The notes under the pieces were generated by a model. It was given only the letters and a program-made list of their open reading frames with translations, had not been told where the DNA came from and ran no database searches. This document shows, in pieces, positions 55,577-64,000 of a stretch of DNA of 64,000 nt; the first letter of the stretch is position 1, and every line of letters starts with the position of its first letter. The DNA is from Solanum dulcamara (taxonomy: Eukaryota; Streptophyta; Magnoliopsida; Solanales; Solanaceae): contig NC_077245.1 of NCBI RefSeq assembly GCF_947179165.1, positions 40,231,286 to 40,295,285 of the forward strand. The letters are read 5' to 3'. A program made the position numbers and the translations under genes.

Positions 55577-56160
55577 TTCAGAGAGGTTTCTTAATTCTCT
55601 TGAGCCTTCTTCTTCTGAAGCTAGCCATACCCAACTTGTCAAGTTCTAAGTGTGCTCTAGCTTCTTTGAAGAGGTCCTGATTAGTGAAGTAAAGTTCTGG
55701 AGAAGTGCATTTGTGACTGTGCTTTGACAAAGCATCAGCAGTGGAATTGGCTTCTCTGAAGGTATGGTTGCATTTTAAAGAGTTGGAATTGGTTGATGAT
55801 GTTATTCAACTTGTCCAGGAGCTCTTTGATGGACCAAGGTGGTTTTGCTTGTTGTTGCAACCACCTGATGAGAAGCTTAGAGTCCACTTCCAGTTCTACC
55901 TGGGAGTATCCAAGCTAAAGGCAACAAGAAAGGACAAAGATAGCAACTTCAATCTCAGCTTGGTTGTTTGAACCTGTACCTAAAGGGACAATAAAGGTAA
56001 AGATGAGATGTGAATGAGCATTTCTAAGAATTCCACTTCCACCTATGTTGCCAGGGTTGTCAAGGGCACTTCCATCAATGTTCAATTTGATCATGTGGCC
56101 AGTTGGTTTAATCCAGCTCACAGGAGTGATTTTGATAGCATGTGAACACTGATCAATCAA
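55577..56160 (-). pseudogene. RNase H domain of the LINE ORF2
   Basis: The plant L1 RNase H-like domain: PVSWIKPTGHMIKLNIDGSA (first catalytic Asp in NIDGS), GNIGGSGILRNAHSHLIFTF, GTGSNNQAEIEVAIF (catalytic Glu), then after a stop/shift near 55925 FSLDTPR-type and LEVDSKLLIRWLQQ-like sequence (about 55900-55850), and a C-terminus ending at the stop about 55577 (MASFRRRRLKRIKKPL). It removes RNA during target-primed reverse transcription. At least one frameshift. Confidence 0.85.
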
Positions 56161-56789
56161 AAGGTCCAGTTCCTTCTAGCTGGTTGGCCAAGTAATATAG
56201 AGAAAAATAGTGTTGAGCAAGTTATGAGTATCTTTGTAGATAGAAAACTTGACTCTAGCAATATTAGAAAATTTTCCACCATATTTAGAGGCACATCTGT
56301 TTTTCCAAAGGTTTCAACAAATGAAAATGGGGGTAGCTTGTAAGATGAGCTTGTGGGCCTAATTCTTATGCTTTGATGTCCACCATCTCATCAATAGGGT
56401 TCTGAGGGGTGTGTACTCCTTATTAATGCCCAAATAATTAGAGAAAAACTTCCAAATGTTAGTAGCAAAGGATCCAACAACAAAGTTGTGATCAATGGTG
56501 TCTTAGCTAAGAGTGTAACAACAATAGCATTGAGAAGGAGCTTTTCCAAATATGATAAGATTCTCATTGGTGGGCAATTTCCCTCTAAGGGCTCTCCAGA
56601 CCAGGAAGGAACATTTGAAGGGGATGATCTTGTGCCAGGTACAAGTGTTGAGTCTAGTCTTGGGCCTTTTGTCTCTAATCAGATCCCAAGCAGTAGAGCA
56701 ACTAAACTCCCTAGTGCTGTTAAGAGTCCAACAAGGTTGGTCTTGTTGGAGGGGTTGATAGTTGATGTAGGTAGCAATAATGGTAGAAA

Positions 56790-58490
56790 CAAATTATGGA
56801 GGGGCTTTTTGAATAATAAGATCAACATTCCATTGGCCATTATTGATGAAGGATGACACATGAGTATTGTTGAACCTGCAGCTGCTGGAAGAGTATTGTG
56901 CTAGAGGACCAACACCCAACCAGTTGTCCCACCAAAAAAGACAAGAACCAGACAAAATTTGCCATTGAATATGGGGCTCTATGCTGTGATTGTTTTGCAT
57001 TAGATGCTTCCAGGTAAGGGACTGACCAGTATGCCATTTCTTGGTGATGATATTAGCCCTCTAACAGTTCTTGGCTTTAATGAATTCTCCCCACAAAGTG
57101 TTCTTGGTTCTAAGAATCCACCATTGCTTATATTGAAAGGATTTAGCCACATCAGAGATTTGTCTGACCCCTATGCCCTCCTTATCATAAGGGAAGCTCA
57201 GGTTCTTCCAAGAGGACCAGTGGTACATCCTCTTATCATTCTTCTAGCCCCAGAAAAAATTAGCAATGATACTCTGAATTTTTTTGATGGTGGTAGAGGA
57301 AAGGGTACTAGCTAAAAGAAGGTGTATTGGCATGGCTTGTAAGACATGCTTGACAAGTATAGCTCTTCCTCCATAGCTCAAAATCTTTGTACGCCATCCA
57401 GTAATCCTATTAACAACCTTTGCAATGAATTCTGAGTAGTAGATAACCCTTTGCCTACCAATATAGATAGGACATCCCAGGTAAGTTATGGGGCTATTGT
57501 TTTGGTTGAAACCAGTAATACTCTTGATCCTCTTTACAGTAGAATGGAAGGCATTGGAAGGGAACATGAAATGGCTTTTGTGCTTGTTGATCAGTTGTCC
57601 AGAGACCTTTTCATAAGCACCTACAGTCTCTATGATGAGCTGCAGGGAATGCTTTCTACCAGAAGCAAAAATAATGATATCATCAGCAAAGCTAAGGTGA
57701 TTGATCTGAGGACCTTTTTGAGCCATATAGAAACTATGGAATTGAGGGTGCTGATGAATCTTATTCATGAGTCTAGAGAGAAATTTAGCACCAAGGATGA
57801 ATAAGGTAGGGGAAAGGAGGTCACCCTGTTTAACACCCCTAGTAGAATGGAAAAAACCATGCCTTAAGCCATTCACTGTGACTGAGTACCAATTATCTGA
57901 CATAATTCTCCAAGCCATGTCTATGAATGTTTCACCAAATCCCATTCTTCTCAAGACCAGACAGGTGTAGGACTAAGAGACCCTATCATAGACTTTGGCC
58001 ATGTCAAGATTGATCACAATATTGCCTCTAATGTTAGGCCTTTTGATCTAGTGGATGATTTCCTGGGCAAGCATGATGTTCTCAGAAATGCTCCTATTTT
58101 TAATAAAGCCTAACTGGTTGGAGGAGATGAGGGTAGGAAGAATAGAGGAAAGTATTAGACAGAGAAGTTTGGAAATGATCTTGTTGGTAAAGTTACTAAG
58201 ACTTATGGGCCTGAATTCAAAGATTTTGGTAGGGTTGTTTACTTTTGGGAGAAGAACCAAGCAAGTATGGGTAAAGTACTTAGGCATGGTTTGTCTACAA
58301 AAAAGGAAATGAAAACATTAAGAAGGTCTTCTTTGATGATATCCCAGCACACTTTGAAATTTTTTCCATTCATCCCATTAGGACCAGCAGCTGAATTGGG
58401 ATTCATGGCAAACACAACAATCTTTAGTTCCTTTATAGAAGGCAAGGCTTGGAGTTCTTCATTGTCCTTGTCAGTAACCATATGAGGGAT
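56790..58490 (-). pseudogene. reverse transcriptase and zf-RVT region of the LINE ORF2
   Basis: In order: ELQALPSIKELKIVVFAMNP with SAAGPNGMNGKNFK (58481-58370), TCLVLLPKVNNPTKIFEFRP with ISLSNFTNKIISK and NQLGFIKNRSISENIMLAQE (58287-58048), then a 236-codon frame (57954-57244) with FHSTRGVKQGDLLSPTLFIL, the catalytic FADDIIIFASG, QLINKHKSHFMF, YLGCPIYIGR and WRTKILSYGGRAILVKHVLQ; then the zf-RVT-like part with WWDNWLGVGPLA (about 56960-56920). Both catalytic Asp are kept in FADD. A stop at 57970 and several shifts break it. It copies LINE RNA at the nicked target. Confidence 0.93.
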
Positions 58491-58759
58491 ACACTGAAGG
58501 GCCTATTGTTGGATGTACTTCTCATCCCCAGTAAATATTTGTTGAAAGTACTCATAAGCTGCTTCAGCAATTTCAGCATCACCTTGAACCCAAGAGCCAT
58601 CCTTATTTTGGATCTTGTGAATATACAGTTTTCTTCTCCTACCTCTAATCAAAGCATGGAAATATTTAGAGTTCATATCACCTTCTTTGAACTATTGTAG
58701 CTGAGTATTCTGTCTGAGAATAACATCTTCCATTTACAGGTATGTAATATACTTAGCAT

Positions 58760-59742
58760 TGATGGCATGAAGCTTGGACCTGTTTTCATTGGAATTCATG
58801 TTGATCAGGTTATCTTCAGCTTGTCTAACTTCCTTCTCATACTCTTTAACCTTAGCATAAATGTCTCCAAATTGATATCTATACCAACTACTAAGAGTAG
58901 TAGTAAGTCTCTTAATTTTTGGCGAAAGATCCATATTGGATTACCCTCTAGAGATCTGTTCCAACAATTCTGAACAATATCCATAAAGGAAGGTTGCTCA
59001 AGCCAGCAGTTTAAGAATTTAAAGTACTTAATGGGATTGTGATGTTGATCAATCATTTCCAAAAGCAAGGGACAGTGATCAGAACCCATAGAAGGGAGAT
59101 GAGTAATGGTAGTATGGGGCATGGTTTCCATCCATTTATCATTAACCATTCCTCTATCTAGCCTTTTCCAAATTCTAAACATAATGCCCCTCTAATTGCA
59201 CCATGTGTATTTCTAACCATTGAAGCCAAGGTTTTGCAAACCACAGGCCTCAATAATGCTAATGAACTCAAGACTCTTTCTTATATTATACATGATACCT
59301 CCAAGCTTTTCTTCAGGGTCATGATAATATTGAAATTACCTAGGGTACACCAAGGAAGAGGAGTGGATGACTACTGTAGGAAACTATCCCATAGAAGCCT
59401 TCTGAGATGGTCCTTACATTTGGCATAGACAAAGGTAGTAATGAACTAATTAGGGCTCATTACATGAGTGATCTCACAAGTGATCAACTGCTCATCATTC
59501 TCCAAAATTCTGCAATCCACATCCTTAGTCCAAAAGATCCAAATCTTACCATTTGGATTATGAATGGCATAGTCCATATTAAGGTGGTTTTTGAAGTACT
59601 GCAAATGAGTGTTATTTGAGAAAGGCTTAAAAATAGCAATAAGGGAAATATGATGGATATTCTTGAGGAGTTTAATCCTTTCCATGGCACCTTGGGAATT
59701 AATACCCCTCATATTCCAGCTAAGTGTACTAATCATTGGGAG
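58760..59742 (-). pseudogene. apurinic-type endonuclease domain of the LINE ORF2
   Basis: Starts at the ATG 59736 with MISTLSWNMRGINSQGAMER (WNMRG with the first Asn), then LIAIFKPF where the catalytic Glu of the expected EPF is Lys. After stops comes RIWKRLDRGMVNDKWMETMP (59180) and LPSMGSDHCPLLLEM with the SDH signature (about 59095-59080). This domain nicks the target DNA. Glu to Lys at the metal-binding position would abolish cutting, so this copy probably carried the change after insertion or was mobilised by another element's proteins. It is followed by the linker WIFRQKLRDL and a coiled segment to about 58760. Confidence 0.88.
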
Positions 59743-60224
59743 GTTTTGGAGGTATATAATCTTGTATTTGGTCTACCTACGAGGGCAGAATAAGTAGGGC
59801 TGCTTGGTTTAGGAATGAAACTTGTTATGTGTATACCTCTAGGGGACAGGTCCTGAGAGCTGGATACCTATTGAACCTCATTTGAAAATACATTGTCCCT
59901 GGAGGGGCTGAAAGCTCTGAGTAACTGTTCACTCATAACATCATCTTTATCATGATCATTCATTTGCTGATTATCATCCTCTACTTCATTCTTTGATTCA
60001 CACACTGCATATTCATCAACCCAGGAGGAGCTTCAGTATTGGTGTATTCTGTAGTTGTCTTAGGGGTGTTGCTTGCTGAATATGTGGGAGATGTGAGGAT
60101 GTAATGAGCTTGGAGGGGATTGATATCCATACCCACTTGATCAGTATCAATCACAAATTATTGGCAACCTTGATCTGATTGTTGTAGTGCTATGCTGTCA
60201 AGGAGCTTAGGAATTTGGCATTTC

Positions 60225-63018
60225 TCAACATGGTTTTTTTTTATCAAATTTCTTCTTAATAGCCTCCATCCTTTTCTTACTCAACTTGTTCTTCTTTGCA
60301 GTAGATTTTTTGCCACTAGTGCTGGCAATAGACCCCAAGTCCTTGGCCATAAAAACTTTTTTAGTTAACAAAGTAGAGACCTGTGCAGGATCATTTCCTT
60401 CTGCAGTTTTAGGAGGTGCTGAATCATTCATATCATTATGCTCAGTGGTTGCAGGAGCTCTAGGGTCACTCCTAGGGTCAGTGTTTTGGTTCTCATGCAA
60501 AACATGAGACAAATCCATTCCGTTTTTGGTTTCCCCTTCCTGCAAGTTAGATTGTGTCTCCTTTACTTTTCCATCCTGACCCCCAACAACTTCAGCATCA
60601 ACAACATTAATAAATGGGGGCATCCTGGGGATTGGGAGGAGAAAGTCAATACCTGGGGACCTTGATTCATTGTTTGCTACATTGCTCCTTTGAGTAGTAC
60701 CTGTTAAAACAGTACCTGTGCATTCAACATGGGGGAATGGGTCTTTGGGAGAGCTAAGTCAATACCATGTGTTTGGAGTTTGGTGTGTTCCTGCATTATT
60801 GATGAACTCTTCAAATTTGAGTTCCTTTGGTTGAGATTTTCTCCTGCATCTTGGTTATTTATTTGATCTTGTTAATTAGAAGTAGGAGTAAAATTAACAG
60901 ACTTACCTATCCCTGTGATTTTTTATTGAGGCATGCTTTATCCCTTGGACTGTTTCTTTCTCTGAACTTTCCATAGCTCATTTTTTGTATTATGAGCTGT
61001 AATCTGTGGCTAAGCAGGGTCATCAGTTGTAGGTCCATTGGTGTGTGTCTCATCCTGATCCTTGTTGAACATGCCCTCCTTGACTTTGTTCTTTTTAGCA
61101 GCTTTCTCTTCTTTTTTTCTGTTCTTCATCCCTCCTCTGAATATTGCAAGCATGTGCAGTACATGCAATAATCAGGTACATTTTCATATTGGATAGCATG
61201 CCACCTCCCTAGAGATTTATCATTTTTAGCATATCCCATCCAAACATGGGGAGGTCTTTCTTTAATGAGGTTCACTTGTAGTCTCACCTTAGCTATGCTT
61301 CCCCTTATTTTTTGAATGGAAGCAGTATAAAGATAGAGCACTTTCCCTATAGAGGCTAGCAGGGCAGTTATGAACTCCTTGTTGTAACAATGCCAAGGTA
61401 GTTCAGGTAAGACTACCCAAATTGGCACTATTGGAGTTTCTTCATCGGGTTTAAAAGTGGGTGTCCATGTCTGAATCCTCATGAGTTGGCCCTCTATTGT
61501 CATTCTCTGTGTGGTCCAGATAGTAGTATAGTCCAACTCATTTTCCAAATCAATGTAGACATATCTAGCATTGAAATGTGCTATTTTGACACCTCCTAAG
61601 AGCTGGGTTTGAAGGATGAAGGTCCTTCTTATCAACTCTATTTTTGGCATGGTGTTGCTAAATTTGCCTACTAAAGTGTACTTGCATCTTTCAGCTAGTT
61701 TGTGCATGAAGTCTTCTCTTTTTAAGAACAAAGAAGATAGGCCTTGTTTGGTAGTATACTCAGGGGAATCTAACTCAAAAGAAGCCTCATTCTTTTCTTG
61801 GTTTGATCTGAGTTTGGCAGCAAAGGACTGAATTATAGTGTAAGGGGCTGGTTGAGGGACCTGGTCCTTCAAGTTGGGAAAGTTGTTTTTCTGGGGTTTT
61901 TGATTAGTGTTACTTGGTTGAGTTTGAGTATGGGATAATTTGGTTGCATGATGTTTAGGGCCAGTATTAGCAGAGATGCTAGGAACCTTGGGTTGATTAT
62001 TCTGAATATGAGTGTCAAAATTGCTAGATACCTTAGGAAAGTTATTGTGGAGAATGGTAGGCTGCTGGTTGTGGTGCTGGTTACTATGTTGAGAATTGGC
62101 ATTGTTAAGCACTTTGGGTATAATTTCAGGGTGGCTAGTAGTCTTGATGTTGATAAGATTGGGCCCCTGCATTGACATGTTTGCAATAGTACTAGGGGAC
62201 TCATTTGTATGAAGAAAATGAGCTCTACTGGATTTCAAAACATCATCAATCGAAGGCATAAAGTTGGATGGAATAGACATACCTGTAGTTGTCACTCCTT
62301 GCGACTGATTTTCTAAAATTTGAACTGCTGAAGATGCTAGTTCTTTGCTCAACCTGTTAGTAGAGGTCGCCGAGAGATTCGAGGACCTAGGGAGAGATTT
62401 GAGCTGGTGCTTATTGCTAAGAAGATGCACAAGACATTCACGAATATTTTGGCATTGAATTTGGTCCGATTGGGTTGCTGAAGCTCCGGTGTCGACGTTA
62501 CTTTTTTTGTTGGAGATTGCTACGCCGGTGAAACTTGAACCCTTAGCTGTGTCTTAACCTGGAGAACAAACCCCAGAGGGTATGATGTCTCAAATGTCAT
62601 CATAGCCTATTCAAATATCCAGGCGCAGCTCCGATGACTCTGCGTTCTTCAGCTTAGTAGTCGCCTGATCAGTGCTCTCAATTGATGCAGTGGTTTCATC
62701 TAATTTTTGGACTGTATATAGTCCAAAGGATGAGGATTCATTTACACCAGCTCTTGTTACTCAAATCAATCCATGATATTGTAGAGAGATAATTTTGTGT
62801 GCAATTCAAATCTCCTCTTCAGAGACATAAACAGTGATTGCATCAGTATTTTGTTGATCGATCGATTGTAGTTGAGTCAAACTAGCATCACTTGAAATTG
62901 CTTCTGTGTTTTCAGTGTTATTTTGCAGATTCAAAGTGTCATTAGATGGATGAAGGGGTGATGTTTGATGATCTATATTCGGTGGTCAAGGGAGCTTCAC
63001 CGGCGGCGGTGAAGCCAT
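60225..63018 (-). pseudogene. ORF1 (DUF4283 RNA-binding protein) of the LINE
   Basis: ATG at 63018-63016 gives MASPPPVKLP then a stop; after several more stops the main frame (62430-61126, 434 codons) holds a Ser/Asn/Gln-rich N-terminal part and the DUF4283 domain (EDFMHKLAERCKYTLVGKFS, FNARYVYIDLENELDYTTIW, PIVPIWVVLPELPWHCYNKE, ASIGKVLYLYTASIQKIRGS) followed by a CCHC-type knuckle remnant (VPDYCMYCTCLQ, lacking its His). A Lys-rich tail (60623-60225, KKSTAKKNKLSKKRMEAIKK) ends the protein. ORF1 proteins of plant L1 bind the element's RNA. Broken by stops near 62985 and 61126. Confidence 0.85.
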
Positions 63019-63112
63019 TCTGACTTGCCGAAGATGATGAACAATATAGTCGTTAAGAGAGAAATAGTATAGTCATTCTAAACTTTGAAGGGGTTATGAC
63101 AACAATAAGTTC
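63019..63112 (-). other. 5' UTR of the LINE
   Basis: 94 bp between the target duplication and the ORF1 ATG; begins GAACTTATTGTTGTCATAAC on the minus strand. Internal-promoter motifs not recognised. Confidence 0.5.
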
Positions 63113-63125
63113 CATATTCATAATT

Positions 63126-63862
63126 AGAATCATAATTAATGCAATTGTAATGAAGATAATAAAACCCATAAGTATACATACTTTAATTGATTGAAAAGTA
63201 GAGAATTTGTTGGGCTCTATGCGTGAGAGTACTCTAGGATCAATTACCCACATACCTTGAGTGAGAAGACAAAAGAATTTGGAAGAATTTGAGAGTTTTG
63301 ATAGAGAGCTTGAGTGAATTTCTTGGAAGTCTTCAATGGAGTCCTTGAGAGCTTTTGTATAGAGAAATGTTTGAATAGGTGAATTGTGATTGAATGAATG
63401 AAATTAAAGGTTTAAGATAGTTTATAGAGTAGAATTAGGACCTAAAAATATCCAGATCCGTTAACTAATAATTTGGTAAAAGTCTAAAGTTCTCTTACTT
63501 AAAAACTGAATTCGGACAAAAAGCATGCGCAGGTCCGCGACGTGGAGCTACTCCTAGATAGGCCAATTTTTAGTGAATGAGATTTTGGGAAGATTTTGAC
63601 TTGGGGAAAATTACACTAAATGGAAACAAGTGGGTGATGCGGAGCTTCTGCTTACCTCATTATTTTGCACAATTTCTTGAAAAATTTATATCTCGATATA
63701 TGGTTCTAAAAGTTCACCAAGATAATTTTCCCGCTGGTTTTAACCTCTTGATCGATAATCCAGACTTGAATTTTCCAAAAAAGATAAGGATAGTGCGTTG
63801 CGTGAGCGTCCTATTTCCAAGGTATTTTTAAGGCACTTATGAGCATTTTGAGGAATGTTACA
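63126..63862 (-). repeat. 5' LTR of element B, part 2 (U3 side)
   Basis: Continues the LTR from the LINE target site (AGAATCATAATTAATGCAAT, as at 47125) to the end GAGGAATGTTACA. Confidence 0.92.
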
Positions 63863-64000
63863 CACCAAAAATAAACTTTCTCATCCTTGCCCTTGGGTTG
63901 GAGATCATGAAAGGAGAATACTTAGAAAATTTGGTGAACTTGGGGGCATACACCCTCACACTCATGCTCCCTTGGCGAAGGTGAATGAACTCTTGGATCT
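63863..64000 (-). pseudogene. gag 5' part of element A (partial)
   Basis: Minus strand from 64000 reads IQEFIHLRQGSMSVRVYAPK then FTKFSKYSPFMISNPRARMR KFIFG up to the B junction; compare the Gag core of C (EFINLRQGSMSV). The other half of this Gag resumes at 45771. Runs off the window on its 5' side. Confidence 0.85.

Larger units (their letters stand above)
53755..63112 (-). mobile_element. full-length L1-like LINE, 9.36 kb
   Basis: Minus-strand element: poly-A tail (T8 at 53753-53760) at the left, 5' end at 63112. Perfect 13-bp target duplication CATATTCATAATT at 53742-53754 and 63113-63125; the LTR of B continues unbroken across it. Order 5' to 3': short 5' UTR, ORF1 (DUF4283 and knuckle), ORF2 with endonuclease, reverse transcriptase, and RNase H, then a 1.8-kb 3' region. 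The join ATAATT/AGAATC fits an L1-endonuclease-type nick. Both ORFs carry stops and frameshifts. Confidence 0.95.
45772..63862 (-). mobile_element. Ty3/gypsy element B (minus), nested in gag of A, hosts a LINE
   Basis: LTRs at 45772-47868 (2097 bp) and 52396-53754 plus 63126-63862 (about 2.1 kb without the LINE) flank a 4.5-kb internal region. Ends are TGTCACGAC...ATATTATA and TGTCATGAC...ATGTTACA. The primer site and polypurine tract are both present in the right places. No clean 5-bp target duplication is seen (TAATG left, CACCA right), so ends have mutated. The LTRs differ at roughly one base in ten over the first 150 bp by eye, so B is not young. Confidence 0.9.
40150..64000 (-). mobile_element. 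Ty3/gypsy element A (minus), hosts element B; runs off window
   Basis: Order from right to left: gag 5' part (63863-64000), insertion of B (45772-63862), rest of gag, protease, truncated RT, RNase H, integrase, chromodomain-like end, then a 3' LTR (40150-about 42425). The gag halves join across B: the right side reads the QGSMSV and KFTK part and the left side the MLVKEMDI part of the same Gag. Same broad family as C. Its 5' LTR lies beyond the window. Confidence 0.87.

Noticed and set aside
56488..56856. 122-codon plus-strand frame
   Set aside because: Antisense to the LINE zf-RVT/RNase H interval.
57451..57804. 117-codon plus-strand frame
   Set aside because: Antisense shadow of the well-supported LINE reverse transcriptase.

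Overview
The window looks like plant nuclear DNA, most likely from a Solanaceae species and from a repeat-rich (pericentromeric-type) region. The grounds are long Ty3/gypsy chromovirus LTRs primed by initiator-Met tRNA (TGGTATCAGAGC-type primer sites), a Copia element, a full-length L1-like LINE with a DUF4283 ORF1 and an RNase H, MULE-type MITEs, a caulimovirid (endogenous pararetrovirus) relic, and one intact plant-type UPF0496/DUF677 gene. The family assignment is inference; no database search was possible. I see no rRNA, tRNA, CRISPR or bacterial feature.

Layout. 1-3210: the 5' end of a minus-strand gypsy element (G): gag start, primer site, whole 5' LTR. 3215-3655: caulimovirid coat-protein relic. 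3656-5850: AT-rich sequence with microsatellites and no gene. 5850-6580: Copia RNase H relic and start of its 3' LTR. 6580-9362: no recognised gene, one old duplication. 9363-10535: the only intact host gene, a UPF0496 protein on the minus strand. 10887-11897: two hairpin MITEs upstream of it. 12329-23392: a split inverted-repeat element holding a gypsy tandem block (C' and C) with shared LTR 13926-16249 and 3' LTR 20783-23058. 23740-24895: an array of quasi-palindromes. 24897-25433: purine-only tract. 25434-37031: Copia element E with identical-length 285-bp LTRs, interrupted by solo LTR F (27250-29475) and by gypsy deletion derivative D (30258-34397). 37898-39080: non-autonomous MULE with 9-bp target duplication. 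40150-64000: gypsy element A (minus), whose gag is split by gypsy element B (45772-63862, minus), whose 5' LTR is itself split by a 9.36-kb LINE (53755-63112, minus) with a 13-bp target duplication.

How it fits together. Almost everything is transposon nested in transposon, giving a relative order of events: A before B before LINE; E before F and D; the split inverted-repeat element before C. All gag-pol regions are broken. The in-frame stops inspected in C are all explained by G:C to A:T transitions, as expected from decay of methylated DNA, yet parts of its two LTRs are almost identical.

The most unusual signals are (1) short palindrome arrays inside LTRs, each LTR family having its own palindrome core (TCGCGATCGCGA; CCACGGTCCGTGG-like; CTACGAGTCGTAG); (2) the 1.15-kb quasi-palindrome array at 23740-24895; (3) a 51-bp piece of pol copied into the 3' LTR of C; and (4) a repeated hairpin in an over-long LINE 3' region.
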